A stretch of 43,371 nucleotides of DNA from Flavobacterium oncorhynchi (GTDB lineage Bacteria; Bacteroidota; Bacteroidia; Flavobacteriales; Flavobacteriaceae): assembly GCF_002217355.1 (NCBI RefSeq), contig NZ_MUHA01000007.1:575772-619142 (forward strand), written 5' to 3'. The notes under the pieces were generated by a model. It saw nothing but the letters and a program-made list of their open reading frames with translations, did no database searches and had not been told where the DNA came from. This document shows, piece by piece, positions 8,323 to 17,776 of this stretch (position 1 is its first letter; each line of letters begins with the position of its first letter). The position numbers and the translations under genes are program-made.

Positions 8323-10794
8323 ATGAGCATAAATTTAAAAAGCCTTATTTCGGTTTTTAACGCCGATTGGATAGGTTCAGATACTGATATTTTTGTTGAT
8401 CATATTTCGATCGACAGCCGTTCTCTGCAAAATGGTGCGAAAACATTGTTTTTTGCTCTTTCTGGAGCTAATAATGATGCTCATCTTTATATTTCGGAAC
8501 TTATTGAAAAAGGAGTTCAGAATTTTGTTGTGCAGCACATTCCAGAAAATGTAAAAGGGAAGGCCAATTTTTTAGTAGTGAGAAATACGCTCAAAGCATT
8601 TCATGAATTTGCAGCTTATTATAGAAATTTATTCAATTTTCCTGTAATCGGATTAACGGGCAGCAATGGTAAAACGATTGTCAAGGAATGGCTTAATTTT
8701 TTGCTTAGTCCTGATTTTAATATTATTCGAAGCCCTAAAAGTTACAATTCTCAAGTAGGAGTTCCGTTGTCTGTTATTGCAATAAACGAAAAACATAATT
8801 TAGGCATTTTTGAAGCTGGAATTTCCACTGTAAAAGAAATGGCCAATTTAGAACAAATCATTAAGCCCAATATTGGCGTTTTAACCAATATAGGATCTGC
8901 CCATGATGAAGGTTTTCAAAATACAGAGCAAAAAATCAATGAGAAATTGGTACTGTTTAAAAATACACCGGTAATTATTTATCAAAAAAATCAATTGGTA
9001 GACAAATGTTTAACAGCGTTTTCTGTCGAAAATCCTTTAAAAGATAGAAAGCTGTTCTCGTGGAGTTTTACAGATCAAAGTGCTGCTGTTTTTATTCTAA
9101 AAAAAGAAACAAAAAACGATACGACAACCATTCAATATCAATACAATAATGAGAGTTTCAATCTCGAAATTCCATTTAGTGATTCAGCTTCTGTCGAAAA
9201 TGCAATTTCTTGTTTACTAGTAATGTTGCACTTTAAGTACGATTTTGCCGTTATACAAAATCGTGTGCAAATGCTGTATCCAGTTCAAATGCGTTTAGAA
9301 GTAAAAAACGGAATTAATAACTGCAGTATTATTGACGATAGTTACAGCTCAGATTTTCAGTCGCTTAAAATTGCTTTAGATTTTTTAGAAAGCCAGAAAA
9401 AAAAGAACGCCTCAAAAACCATTATTTTGTCGGATATTTTTCAAAGCGGATTTTCAAATGAAGAATTATATTCAAAAGTAGCGCAGCTTATTGCTGATAA
9501 TAAAATAAACCGCGTTATAGGTATTGGACCAACGATTTCTGCCTTTGCAGTTAAGTTTCCAAACAGCAGAATGTTTTTAAATACAGCATCATTTATCGAG
9601 GCTGTAGATGATTTAAATTTTAGTAACGAAACCATTTTAATAAAAGGAGCAAGATCATTTCAATTCGAAGAAATTGTTTCCCTGCTCGAAGAAAAGACAC
9701 ACGAAACGGTTCTCGAAATCAACTTAGATTCGATAAGTCATAACTTAAATTACTATAAATCTAAATTGGCCAACGATGTAAAAATTATGGTCATGGTAAA
9801 AGCATTTGGTTATGGAAACGGAGGTTTAGAAATTGCAAAACTATTAGAACATCACAATACAGATTATTTAGGAGTGGCTTTCGCCGATGAAGGAATTTCG
9901 TTGAAAAATGGCGGAATAAAATTGCCAATTATGGTTTTAAACCCAGAATCGACCAGTTTTCCTTCGATAATTCAATACCAGTTAGAACCAGAAATTTATA
10001 GTATAAAAGGACTAAATGCCTTTTTGAAAATAGCTAGAGAAAAGAATCTAAAAGATTATCCTATTCATATAAAATTGGATACAGGAATGCATCGTTTAGG
10101 TTTTGAGGATAATACAATCGAAGAACTGATTTCGACTTTACGAGGAAATTCAACAGTTCGTGTTCAAAGTATTTTATCGCATTTAGCAACAAGTGATGAT
10201 CCAAGCCACTTTGAATTTGTGGAAGAACAAATAAGTTTATTCGAGAAATTATCTTCAAAATTAATGTCTGAATTAAGTATAAGTCCAATTCGCCATATTT
10301 TGAACACTTCTGGAATTAGTAATTTTCCAAATGCACAATATAATATGGTGCGTTTAGGAATTGGATTATACGGTGTTTCCAATGATCCAGCAGAACAGAA
10401 ATATCTAGAAAATGTTGGAACACTAAAATCGATTATATCTCAGGTTCGTACCATTCCAAGCGGAGACAGCGTAGGTTACGGCCGTCGATTTATGGCAAAA
10501 AAAGAAACAAAAATTGCCACAATACCAATTGGTTATGCTGATGGAATTTCGAGATTATGGGGAAATCAAGTTGGTTTTGTAACCATTAAAAATCAAAAAG
10601 CATATATCGTAGGAAGCGTTTGCATGGATATGTTAATGGTCGATGTAAGTCATATTGAGTGTAAAGAAGGAGATTCAGTTATTATTTTCGGCGAAAGCCC
10701 TACCGTTGTTGAAATGGCAGAAGCATTAAAAACGATTCCTTACGAAATTATGACAAGTATTTCTCAGCGTGTAAAAAGAGTATTTTTCAGGTAG
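8323..10794 (+). CDS. murF-alr: Bifunctional MurF ligase / alanine racemase
   Basis: An 823-residue fusion. Residues 1 to about 455 are UDP-N-acetylmuramoyl-tripeptide--D-alanyl-D-alanine ligase (MurF), with the ATP-binding loop GSNGKT at 113-118. Residues about 460-823 are a PLP-dependent alanine racemase: the cofactor Lys493 is in [12 protein letters not shown], and the second catalytic base, Tyr719, is in [10 protein letters not shown]. The racemase makes D-Ala, and MurF adds D-Ala-D-Ala to the peptidoglycan precursor, so two linked steps share one cytoplasmic polypeptide. This fusion is common in Bacteroidota. The mscL gene follows after 56 bases with no terminator between and may be partly co-transcribed. 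Confidence 0.96.
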   Translation: MSINLKSLISVFNADWIGSDTDIFVDHISIDSRSLQNGAKTLFFALSGANNDAHLYISELIEKGVQNFVVQHIPENVKGKANFLVVRNTLKAFHEFAAYYRNLFNFPVIGLTGSNGKTIVKEWLNFLLSPDFNIIRSPKSYNSQVGVPLSVIAINEKHNLGIFEAGISTVKEMANLEQIIKPNIGVLTNIGSAHDEGFQNTEQKINEKLVLFKNTPVIIYQKNQLVDKCLTAFSVENPLKDRKLFSWSFTDQSAAVFILKKETKNDTTTIQYQYNNESFNLEIPFSDSASVENAISCLLVMLHFKYDFAVIQNRVQMLYPVQMRLEVKNGINNCSIIDDSYSSDFQSLKIALDFLESQKKKNASKTIILSDIFQSGFSNEELYSKVAQLIADNKINRVIGIGPTISAFAVKFPNSRMFLNTASFIEAVDDLNFSNETILIKGARSFQFEEIVSLLEEKTHETVLEINLDSISHNLNYYKSKLANDVKIMVMVKAFGYGNGGLEIAKLLEHHNTDYLGVAFADEGISLKNGGIKLPIMVLNPESTSFPSIIQYQLEPEIYSIKGLNAFLKIAREKNLKDYPIHIKLDTGMHRLGFEDNTIEELISTLRGNSTVRVQSILSHLATSDDPSHFEFVEEQISLFEKLSSKLMSELSISPIRHILNTSGISNFPNAQYNMVRLGIGLYGVSNDPAEQKYLENVGTLKSIISQVRTIPSGDSVGYGRRFMAKKETKIATIPIGYADGISRLWGNQVGFVTIKNQKAYIVGSVCMDMLMVDVSHIECKEGDSVIIFGESPTVVEMAEALKTIPYEIMTSISQRVKRVFFR

Positions 10795-10850
10795 AATATT
10801 TGTTAAAATTATTATATTTGATATTGAGTTTAATTTTAAAAACAGATACT

Positions 10851-11264
10851 ATGGGATTTTTCGCAGATTTTAAGGCTTCTTTATTGAAAGGTGATGTGCT
10901 TAGTTTAGCTACTGCGGTAGTTATTGGTGGAGCATTTGGTAAAATTGTCGGCTCTGCTGTAGACGATATTATTATGCCTATAGTTGGTTTACTGACTGGA
11001 GGAATCGATTTCACTCAAAAATTTATTACACTTGATGGTAATAGTTATACAAATTTAGCTGCGGCAAAAGCGGCTGGTGCTGCTGTAATTACCTATGGTA
11101 ATTTAGTTCAGGCAATAATTAATTTTGTAATTATTTCATTCTTTGTATTTGTTGTTTTAAGAGCTGCTGATAAAGTTAAGAAAAAAGAAGAAGTTGCGGC
11201 TGCACCAGCAGGACCAACTCAAGAAGAGTTACTTACGCAAATTAGAGATTTGCTTAAAAAATAA
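10851..11264 (+). CDS. mscL: Large-conductance mechanosensitive channel MscL
   Basis: A 137-residue inner-membrane channel that opens under membrane tension to release solutes during osmotic downshock. The N-terminal amphipathic helix is [17 protein letters not shown]1 (about 15-47) contains [21 protein letters not shown], the conserved pore-lining helix; TM2 spans about 83-104; a charged C-terminal helix ends in [11 protein letters not shown]. Length is almost the same as E. coli MscL. I chose the ATG at 10851 because an upstream in-frame start would add 17 residues before the conserved N-terminus. A TATATTTG box at 10813-10820 could give it its own promoter. A strong terminator follows at 11288-11315. 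Confidence 0.95.
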   Translation: MGFFADFKASLLKGDVLSLATAVVIGGAFGKIVGSAVDDIIMPIVGLLTGGIDFTQKFITLDGNSYTNLAAAKAAGAAVITYGNLVQAIINFVIISFFVFVVLRAADKVKKKEEVAAAPAGPTQEELLTQIRDLLKK

Positions 11265-11287
11265 TTCCGCTGCACTATGTCTAACTA

Positions 11288-11315
11288 AACCGCTCCTTGA
11301 TTGAGCGGTTTTTTT
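11288..11315 (+). terminator. Rho-independent terminator after mscL
   Basis: Stem AACCGCTC (11288-11295) and GAGCGGTT (11303-11310) with a 7-base loop, followed by a run of T. Confidence 0.9.
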
Positions 11316-11361
11316 ATTGAATGTTTGTTTTGTAACATTTTGTTATTTTTTGTGAAGCACA

Positions 11362-11391
11362 TTGTTTTCGTTTTTATTATAACTATTTTTG
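11362..11391 (+). promoter_or_regulatory. Bacteroidota promoter of asd
   Basis: TTG at 11362-11364, 19 bases, then TATTTTTG at 11384-11391: a textbook Bacteroidota -33/-7 pair. The start codon is 38 bases downstream. Confidence 0.75.
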
Positions 11392-11429
11392 CAGAGTAAA
11401 TTTGATTAATTGATATTAAAAATATAAAA

Positions 11430-12419
11430 ATGAGAATAGCGGTTGTAGGTGCTACCGGAATGGTTGGCGAAGTAATGCTTAAAGTTTTAGCAGAAAGAAA
11501 TTTTCCTGTTACAGAATTAATTCCTGTTGCTTCTGAAAGATCAGTAGGAAAAGAAATTGATTATAAAGGAACAAAATATAAAGTTGTAGGAATGCAGACT
11601 GCTGTCGATATGAAAGCAGATATTGCTGTTTTTTCTGCAGGTGGAGATACATCTTTAGAGTGGGCTCCAAAATTTGCTGCTGCTGGAACTACGGTAATCG
11701 ACAACTCATCAGCATGGAGAATGGATCCTACTAAAAAATTAGTGGTTCCAGAAATCAATGCTTCTACATTAACTAAAGAAGATAAAATTATTGCAAATCC
11801 AAACTGTTCGACTATTCAAATGGTATTAGCATTGGCGCCTTTGCATAAAAAATACAATATTAAAAGAGTTATCGTTTCTACTTACCAATCAATCACTGGA
11901 ACTGGTGTAAAAGCGGTAAAACAATTAGAAAACGAATACGCAGGAATTCAAGGTGATATGGCTTACAAATATCCAATTCATAGAAATGCAATTCCACATT
12001 GCGATAGTTTTGAAGAAAACGGATACACTAAAGAAGAAATGAAATTAGTTCGCGAAACTCAAAAAATTCTTGGTGACAATACTATCAGAGTTACAGCTAC
12101 TGCAGTTCGTGTGCCAGTTGTAGGCGGACATAGTGAAGCAGTAAATGTTGAGTTTACAAATGATTTTGATGTAAATGAAGTTCGTGAAATTTTACATAAT
12201 ACAGACGGAGTAACAGTACAAGATAATTTAGATACGTTTACTTATCCAATGCCATTATATGCAGAAGGTAAAAATGATGTATTTGTTGGAAGAATCCGTC
12301 GTGACGAAAGCCAGCCAAACACCTTAAATATGTGGATTGTTGCTGATAACTTAAGAAAAGGTGCTGCAACAAACACGATTCAAATTGCTGAATATTTAAT
12401 TCAAGCAGGTTTGGTTTAA
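11430..12419 (+). CDS. asd: Aspartate-semialdehyde dehydrogenase
   Basis: A 329-residue cytoplasmic enzyme that reduces L-aspartyl-4-phosphate to L-aspartate semialdehyde with NADPH, a branch point to lysine/diaminopimelate, threonine and methionine. The N-terminal nucleotide-binding loop is GATGMVG (7-13). The catalytic Cys126 is in NPNCSTIQM and the catalytic His234 is in VPVVGGHSEAV. Length is typical for the bacterial enzyme. It has its own promoter (11362-11391) and terminator (12454-12486), so it is a single-gene unit. Diaminopimelate from this pathway feeds the same cell-wall precursor that MurF, encoded about 0.6 kb upstream, completes. Confidence 0.96.
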   Translation: MRIAVVGATGMVGEVMLKVLAERNFPVTELIPVASERSVGKEIDYKGTKYKVVGMQTAVDMKADIAVFSAGGDTSLEWAPKFAAAGTTVIDNSSAWRMDPTKKLVVPEINASTLTKEDKIIANPNCSTIQMVLALAPLHKKYNIKRVIVSTYQSITGTGVKAVKQLENEYAGIQGDMAYKYPIHRNAIPHCDSFEENGYTKEEMKLVRETQKILGDNTIRVTATAVRVPVVGGHSEAVNVEFTNDFDVNEVREILHNTDGVTVQDNLDTFTYPMPLYAEGKNDVFVGRIRRDESQPNTLNMWIVADNLRKGAATNTIQIAEYLIQAGLV

Positions 12420-12453
12420 TTAGAGATTAAATAAAATTGTTATAAAGAGAAAG

Positions 12454-12486
12454 CCGTAATTGCAGTAGTGTAATTACGGTTTTTTT
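12454..12486 (+). terminator. Rho-independent terminator after asd
   Basis: Stem CCGTAATT (12454-12461) and AATTACGG (12472-12479) with a 10-base loop and seven T residues. Confidence 0.88.
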
Positions 12487-12552
12487 GTATCAATAAATTC
12501 AATTTCGAAGCAAAAAAGATATACTTTTAAGCTCTTAATAAATGCAATAAAA

Positions 12553-13059
12553 ATGAATTTCGATAACTATAAGATTATTCCAAATTATAAGACCAATAAA
12601 ACAGATTTGTTTCTAGCTTCTGAAGAAGAAATTTTGGCCTGTGAAAAAACATTAAACATTGCTTTTGATGAAGATTATAAAGAGTATGTATTAGTTTACG
12701 GAAGCGGAATTCTTGGCGGAACATACGTGCGAATATTTCTTCCAGAGACAATAATATTGACCTTAGAAGATTGGAGAAATCGTATAACAGAATATTGGTT
12801 TTGGGATGAAGGTAAAGAGGTGCTGACAAAAGATCAAGTTTTAAATTCAATTAGAATTGGAGATACTTTTGATGGTGATGAGATTATTCTTTATGAAGGC
12901 GAATATTTTGTTTTACCACGTTACAGCGAAATGATTTATAAAACCGGAAATACACTTGAAGAAACAATTACTTGGTTGTGTTCGTCAGGAATTTTGACAG
13001 AAGCATTTTCTGAAAGAGAGTTTGAACCCTTTGATCCAAGTGATTTAGAAAACAATTAA
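12553..13059 (+). CDS. SMI1/KNR4 (SUKH) family protein
   Basis: A 168-residue acidic cytoplasmic protein. The pattern fits the SUKH fold: an N-terminal helix ending in EEEILACEKTLNIAFDEDYKEYVLVYGSG (residues about 24-54, with the typical '..P..Y..FL...G.G' type core), then beta strands with GDTFDGDEIILYEGEYFVLPR, then a C-terminal helix (TLEETITWLCSSG). SUKH proteins are often immunity proteins against toxins delivered by contact-dependent or type VI systems, but they also occur alone with housekeeping or unknown roles. No toxin gene is next to it. Start: ATG at 12553 with an A-rich leader. Confidence 0.75.
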   Translation: MNFDNYKIIPNYKTNKTDLFLASEEEILACEKTLNIAFDEDYKEYVLVYGSGILGGTYVRIFLPETIILTLEDWRNRITEYWFWDEGKEVLTKDQVLNSIRIGDTFDGDEIILYEGEYFVLPRYSEMIYKTGNTLEETITWLCSSGILTEAFSEREFEPFDPSDLENN

Positions 13060-13107
13060 AAAAATCCAAATTCACAAAGGGCTTAACCTTTTGGAATTTG
13101 GATTTTT
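13060..13107. terminator. Bidirectional terminator between SUKH and ferredoxin genes
   Basis: AAAATCCAAATTC (13061-13073) pairs with GAATTTGGATTTT (13094-13106). An inner AAAGG/CCTTT stem extends it. A and T runs on the two sides allow function in both directions, and the flanking genes converge. Confidence 0.85.
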
Positions 13108-13128
13108 AAAATATTTGGATTTTATTTT

Positions 13129-13446
13129 TTAGTATTCTGGAGCTAATTCTAACTCTAAACCTTCTAATTCTGTAGTAATTGGAATCTGACAACCTAAGCG
13201 GCTGTTAGATTTAACATAAAATGCTTCCGAAAGCATGGCTTCTTCTTCATCTCCCATTTCTGGTAATGCAACATCATTTAGAACATAACATTGGCAGGAA
13301 GCACACATTGCCATTCCTCCGCAAGTTCCTTCAACAGGAAGTTCATATGCTTTGCATAACTCCATTATGTTCATCGCCATATCAGTTGGAGCTTGTAATT
13401 CGTGTATAACTCCTTCTCGATCTTTAATCTTTATTAATACATCCAT
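13129..13446 (-). CDS. Adrenodoxin-type 2Fe-2S ferredoxin
   Basis: A 105-residue electron carrier. Cluster ligands follow the adrenodoxin pattern CX5CX2C-X34-C: Cys42, Cys48 and Cys51 in TCGGMAMCASCQCY, and Cys86 in RLGCQIP. The C-terminal hydrophobic/acidic tail (ELEGLELELAPEY) is common in this class. It transfers electrons in the cytoplasm, possibly to Fe-S assembly or a monooxygenase; the partner is unknown. The gene for an unknown secreted protein lies 59 bases upstream on the same strand, and the Fe-S scaffold genes nifU-like and mrp lie about 1 kb upstream, which suggests but does not prove a shared Fe-S theme. Confidence 0.92.
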   Translation of the reverse strand: MDVLIKIKDREGVIHELQAPTDMAMNIMELCKAYELPVEGTCGGMAMCASCQCYVLNDVALPEMGDEEEAMLSEAFYVKSNSRLGCQIPITTELEGLELELAPEY

Positions 13447-13505
13447 TTTAATTGTTTGGAATTTTATGTTAGGATTTTATAACGTGAAAAAATCCTCTGT
13501 TTAAA

Positions 13506-13985
13506 TTAACTTGTTGGTTTTGTACTAAAAGCATACTCTTTTCGAGAACCTTCCTTAAGGCGCATTTTTACACCTAAAATGTTATCGTTTTTTTCAAGAA
13601 TGCTAACAATTGCAATCACAGAATAATAATCTTTATCAGATTGAAAGATTAATGTTCCTTCATAAGTTGAGTTTAAAACACCTTGTTTATCGGTTACAGC
13701 AGAGATTTTTCTTGGATGTGAAAATGATGCTGAACTATACGTTGTTTTACTCGAAAATTTGCCTTTACCATCTACAAAATCATACAAAAAATCAAAATTA
13801 CCAACTCGTAAACTTCCAGGTTCCTCATTTGGATTGATAGAGAATACAATTTGTCCGGCATAGTTGAAATCCGACCACTCTTCTGCTTCATTTACCCAAG
13901 CTTTGTCTGCAACAACAGTTTTATTTTGAGCATAATTTGCAGAAACAAAAAACAACAACACTAATAGAATGTAAAATTTTTTCAT
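13506..13985 (-). CDS. Secreted protein of unknown function
   Basis: A 159-residue protein with a signal peptide (MKKFYILLVLLFFVSANYAQ), so it is periplasmic or on the surface. I do not recognise a domain. The mature part is predicted all-beta and rich in Ser, Lys and aromatic residues, with no cysteine and no lipobox. It is on the same strand as the ferredoxin gene, 59 bases upstream of it, so the two may share a transcript, though the different cell locations give no obvious functional link. Confidence 0.7.
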   Translation of the reverse strand: MKKFYILLVLLFFVSANYAQNKTVVADKAWVNEAEEWSDFNYAGQIVFSINPNEEPGSLRVGNFDFLYDFVDGKGKFSSKTTYSSASFSHPRKISAVTDKQGVLNSTYEGTLIFQSDKDYYSVIAIVSILEKNDNILGVKMRLKEGSRKEYAFSTKPTS

Positions 13986-14199
13986 AAGTTTAAGATTTAG
14001 GGTTATGTCACAAATTTAAGTTAAAAATGTAACAATTACTTAACTAAAACTCTTAAAACTTTACATTGTTTTTTGTTAAATCATTAAAAAACGTATGTGT
14101 TTTTACTGTTTTGTTGGTGTTTTGCTATTTTAAGGGCTTACAATGTTATTATTCTTGTTAATTTTAATTGTTTAAAAAGTACGATTGTTAACGCTATGG

Positions 14200-14439
14200 T
14201 TACATTATATTTACTACAGTTTCAATCTGCGGAGCATATTTTTTGATCGTAGTTTCTACACCCGCTTTTAGGGTCATTTGATTTACACTGCAGCTTATGC
14301 AGGCACCTTCAAGACGAACTTTAACATGTTTATCATCATCAATAGAGATAAGCGAAATATCTCCGCCATCAGATTTTAAAAATGGCCTGATTTCGTCTAA
14401 AGCCAATAAAACATTATTTGTTAATTCTTCTGTTGTCAT
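14200..14439 (-). CDS. NifU C-terminal-like Fe-S scaffold protein
   Basis: A 79-residue protein that consists only of the NifU C-terminal (Nfu) domain. The cluster-binding CxxC is Cys47/Cys50 in GACISCSVNQMTLKAGVE. Nfu proteins receive [4Fe-4S] clusters and pass them to apo-enzymes. I chose the ATG at 14437-14439: the longer reading adds nine residues outside the conserved start. It follows mrp by 98 bases on the same strand and is probably co-transcribed; Mrp/Nfu pairing is common for Fe-S maturation. Confidence 0.92.
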   Translation of the reverse strand: MTTEELTNNVLLALDEIRPFLKSDGGDISLISIDDDKHVKVRLEGACISCSVNQMTLKAGVETTIKKYAPQIETVVNIM

Positions 14440-14537
14440 AATTTTATCAATTAGAAAATGTGTCAATTAGAAAATTAGATAATTTGCAGATCGCATAATG
14501 ATTATCTAATTATCCAACTATCTCAATTATCTTATTA

Positions 14538-15668
14538 TTAATTTTTCTTTACTGCAGAACAACCTGCCATTGTTGTAATTTTAATTGCTTCAGTAGCAGG
14601 AAGACTTTCGTTTCTGTTTACTACCTCTTGTACAACATTTCGAGTTATTTCTTCAAAAATAGTTTCAATTGGCGATGCAGTTTGTAATGCCGCTGGTCGT
14701 CCAAAATCTCCTGCTTCACGAATAGATTGTACAATTGGAACTTCGCCTAAGAATGGAACATTTAAATCTTCAGCAAGATTTTTTGCTCCTTCCTGACCAA
14801 AAATATAATATTTGTTATTAGGTAATTCTTCAGGTGTAAAATAAGCCATGTTTTCAATAATTCCTAAAACAGGTACATTTATGTTGTCCTGCATGAACAT
14901 CGAAACTCCTTTTTTAGCATCTGCAAGAGCAACAGCTTGCGGAGTACTTACTACAACAGCTCCAGTAATTGGTAAAGACTGCATGATTGAAAGGTGTATA
15001 TCTCCAGTTCCCGGAGGTAAATCTAGAAGCATAAAATCTAATTCTCCCCAATCAGCATCAAAAATCATTTGATTTAAAGCTTTTGCTGCCATTGGGCCTC
15101 TCCAAATTACAGCTTGACTTGGTGCAGTAAAAAATCCAATAGAAAGCATTTTGATTTCATAGCTTTCAATTGGTTTCATTTTTGATTTTCCGTCAACCGT
15201 TATCGAAATAGGTTTTTCATTTTCAACATCAAACATAATTGGCATCGAAGGACCGTAAACATCGGCATCTAAAACACCAACTTTAAAACCCATTTTTGCA
15301 AGTGTAACAGCAAGATTTGCAGTTACAGTCGATTTTCCAACGCCTCCTTTTCCAGAAGCAACGGCAATAATATTTTTAATTCCCGAAATAGCACGACCTT
15401 TAATTTCGACTTTCTCAGGAGTTTCTACTTTAATATTTACTTTAATTTTTGCATCAGCAGATATCAATTCGTGAATTGTTTTTTTGATATCATCTTCTGC
15501 TCTTTTCTTGATATGCATCGCAGGCGTGTGCAATACTAAATCTACAACAACTTCATCGCCAAAAGTTAGTACGTTTGAAACGGCACCGCTTTCAACCATA
15601 TTTTTTCCTTCTCCAGCTATAGTGATTGTTTCTAAAGCTTTAAGAATTTCTTTTCTATCTAATTTCAT
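14538..15668 (-). CDS. mrp: Mrp/NBP35 family Fe-S carrier ATPase
   Basis: A 376-residue protein. Residues about 1-90 are a MIP18/DUF59-type domain, then a deviant-Walker P-loop GKGGVGKS (106-113) of the ParA/MinD class, and DLPPGTGD further on. Mrp (ApbC) binds and transfers Fe-S clusters in an ATP-dependent way. The usual C-terminal CxxC that holds the bridging cluster is missing: the segment reads ENMAYFTPEELPNNKYY where CPHC-like residues normally sit. The only cysteine is Cys370 in MAGCSAVKKN at the C-terminus. The nifU-like gene follows. A strong promoter lies at 15741-15770. Confidence 0.93.
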   Translation of the reverse strand: MKLDRKEILKALETITIAGEGKNMVESGAVSNVLTFGDEVVVDLVLHTPAMHIKKRAEDDIKKTIHELISADAKIKVNIKVETPEKVEIKGRAISGIKNIIAVASGKGGVGKSTVTANLAVTLAKMGFKVGVLDADVYGPSMPIMFDVENEKPISITVDGKSKMKPIESYEIKMLSIGFFTAPSQAVIWRGPMAAKALNQMIFDADWGELDFMLLDLPPGTGDIHLSIMQSLPITGAVVVSTPQAVALADAKKGVSMFMQDNINVPVLGIIENMAYFTPEELPNNKYYIFGQEGAKNLAEDLNVPFLGEVPIVQSIREAGDFGRPAALQTASPIETIFEEITRNVVQEVVNRNESLPATEAIKITTMAGCSAVKKN

Positions 15669-15740
15669 TTTAATGTGCTATTTTGTATGGAAAGAAATCG
15701 ATTTCAAATTTCTATATTTATGTAAACTGATTTCAGACTG

Positions 15741-15770
15741 CAAAGATAACAGATTATGTTCGGATTCAAA
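15741..15770 (-). promoter_or_regulatory. Bacteroidota promoter of the mrp-nifU operon
   Basis: On the minus strand: TTTG (15767-15770), 18 bases, then TATCTTTG (15741-15748). The mrp start codon is 72 bases downstream. Confidence 0.75.
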
Positions 15771-16073
15771 CCCTTTTAAATTGTATTTATTGATATTGAG
15801 ATTGGTCAAAATGATCAAAAATATATTTTCTAACGCATTAAAATTCTAGAATGCTATTTATAAACTCTATTTTTTAAGGATAATGACGTCTGTAAATTCG
15901 TATAAAAATTCCTGTGTTTAATCGCCGAATTGTCAATAATCTTAATTAAATTTGAGTACCCAAAATCGCAGACTTCCAAATTTAACAAAAATGCAGGAAA
16001 ACTTACTTTCGAGTATTTCTGAGTTTTTGATGTTTTTTAAAATAGATTTTATAAAAATTTAAAATTTAAACAG
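15771..16073. other. Divergent gap between mrp and the L,D-transpeptidase gene
   Basis: About 300 bases, very AT-rich. It should hold the promoter of the L,D-transpeptidase gene; I see no clear TTG-N19-TAnnTTTG. No repeats, RNA motif or credible small gene were found. A 121-codon plus-strand frame at 15484-15849 runs mostly antisense to mrp and is not credible. Confidence 0.5.
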
Positions 16074-17693
16074 ATGCGAAACTTTACTCTCTTTTCCGCA
16101 ATTATCACTTTTAGTTTTTTTGTATTTTCCATCGATTCTGCAGATGCTAAGACGAATGTGGGAAATGAAAAATCACCATTTGAAAATGTCTTTAAAATTA
16201 GTAAAGACAATAATTCAGGAACAATAAACGCTGAATCTATAAGCGGGTTTTTTAAGAAATATCCTAAACTGAAAAAGTATCAAAAAGATGTTGAAGATCT
16301 CTATAAAAAAAGAGACTACAAGATGATCTGGCATGATGATAAAAGCGTGAGCGAATTTGGAGCTTTATTATACAATAAAGTGAAACTTTTAAGTGAGCAA
16401 GGTGTAAAAGCGACTATGCCGTATATGCCATTAATCGACGACGTTTTTAATGAAAATGTCACCGAAGATCTTTCGCCTACAGATGCAGATCTTTTATTGT
16501 CTAACATGTATGTTTTTTATGCCAGTAATGTTTATTCTGGCGTTGATCCGCAGACTTTAAAAAAAATAGGCTGGTATCTGCCTGCAAAATCCATTTCTTA
16601 CGATAGAATTTTAGATTCCTTAATGGGAGATCCAGATAGATTAAATAAAGATGAAAATCTTTTGTTTAGTCAGTATTATAAACTTCAAAGCGTTTTGAAA
16701 AGATATCGAAACATTGAAAAAAATAATCTTTGGAAAAAAATTGATATCGATGCGGCGACTTACAAAGATTTAAAACCTTTTGACAGCGGTACAGTTGTTA
16801 AGCAAATAAGAGAACGTTTGTTTGTAGTTGGCGATTTGGCTCGAGATTCAAAAAGCAGTTTGTATGATGAAGAAATGATGGCGGGTGTTTTAAAGTATAA
16901 AAAGAGATATGGCTTAAAATTGAATTATGCTTTTACAAAAGATCATATCGATCAATTGAATGAGCCAATTGCGAACCGAATCAGAACGATTATGCTGAAC
17001 ATGGAAAGATGCAGATGGATTCCGACTGATTTAGCAAAAGCAAGTGAATATGTAATGGTAAATATTCCGTCGTTTAGATTGATTTATGTAAAAAACGGAA
17101 AATATGATTTAGTTTCGGATGTTTTTGTTGGTACGCGAATGACCGAAACGGTAATTTTTAGCGGCAATATTGATAGAATCGTATTTAGTCCCTATTGGTA
17201 TGTGCCGGCAAGCATCATAAAAAATGAGTTGAAACTAAAAATGGCGGAAGATAAAAATTATCTCGCTGATCATAATATGGAATGGAATGGCGGTAATGTG
17301 AGACAAAAACCGGGTCCTAAAAACTCGCTGGGATTGGTTAAGTTCATGTTTCCAAATCCAAATGATATTTACCTGCATGATACGCCGGCAAAAAGCTTGT
17401 TTGAGTTTGAAAAGCGTATTTTCAGCCACGGATGTATTAATGTAAAAGAAGCCAAAGAACTTGCTCTGCATATGCTGAAAGATGATCCTGACTGGCCTGT
17501 TGATAAAATCAATAGCGCAATGAGCGGTGAAAAAGAAACGCCTTGTATGCTGAAAAAGAAAATTCCAATTTATATAGGTTATTTTACCGCGTGGGTAACG
17601 GATGATGGCGAAATTGGTTTTTATCCAGATGTGTATGATAGAGATAAGAGTTTGGATAAGTTACTATATTCTAACGATGCCGTTTTACAGTAA
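16074..17693 (+). CDS. L,D-transpeptidase (YcbB-like, exported)
   Basis: A 539-residue cell-wall enzyme with a signal peptide (first ~25 residues, ending near DSADAK). The C-terminal YkuD domain has the full catalytic signature HX15SHGCIN: the His in YLHDTPAK, then His452 and nucleophile Cys454 in SHGCINV. The long N-terminal region, with a scaffold-like helical part and a probable peptidoglycan-binding-like segment, matches the large YcbB type rather than the short YkuD type. It acts in the periplasm, forming 3-3 peptidoglycan cross-links or exchanging the terminal residue, which can bypass penicillin-binding proteins. Single-gene unit ending in the strong bidirectional terminator at 17721-17756. 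Confidence 0.93.
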   Translation: MRNFTLFSAIITFSFFVFSIDSADAKTNVGNEKSPFENVFKISKDNNSGTINAESISGFFKKYPKLKKYQKDVEDLYKKRDYKMIWHDDKSVSEFGALLYNKVKLLSEQGVKATMPYMPLIDDVFNENVTEDLSPTDADLLLSNMYVFYASNVYSGVDPQTLKKIGWYLPAKSISYDRILDSLMGDPDRLNKDENLLFSQYYKLQSVLKRYRNIEKNNLWKKIDIDAATYKDLKPFDSGTVVKQIRERLFVVGDLARDSKSSLYDEEMMAGVLKYKKRYGLKLNYAFTKDHIDQLNEPIANRIRTIMLNMERCRWIPTDLAKASEYVMVNIPSFRLIYVKNGKYDLVSDVFVGTRMTETVIFSGNIDRIVFSPYWYVPASIIKNELKLKMAEDKNYLADHNMEWNGGNVRQKPGPKNSLGLVKFMFPNPNDIYLHDTPAKSLFEFEKRIFSHGCINVKEAKELALHMLKDDPDWPVDKINSAMSGEKETPCMLKKKIPIYIGYFTAWVTDDGEIGFYPDVYDRDKSLDKLLYSNDAVLQ

Positions 17694-17720
17694 AAAAGTG
17701 TATTCCCAAATATTGTAAAA

Positions 17721-17756
17721 AAAACACCCTTCAGATCTATATCTGAAGGGTGTTTT
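17721..17756. terminator. Bidirectional terminator, transpeptidase / ABC permease
   Basis: A perfect 16-base stem: AAAACACCCTTCAGAT (17721-17736) and ATCTGAAGGGTGTTTT (17741-17756), loop CTAT. A and T tracts extend on the two sides, and the flanking genes converge. Confidence 0.93.
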
Positions 17757-17776
17757 AAAAAAAATGGTCTACAAGA

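Noticed and set aside
15484..15849. 121-codon plus-strand frame before the L,D-transpeptidase gene
   Set aside because: It runs antisense through the start of mrp and its promoter; the composition is biased by the opposite gene.
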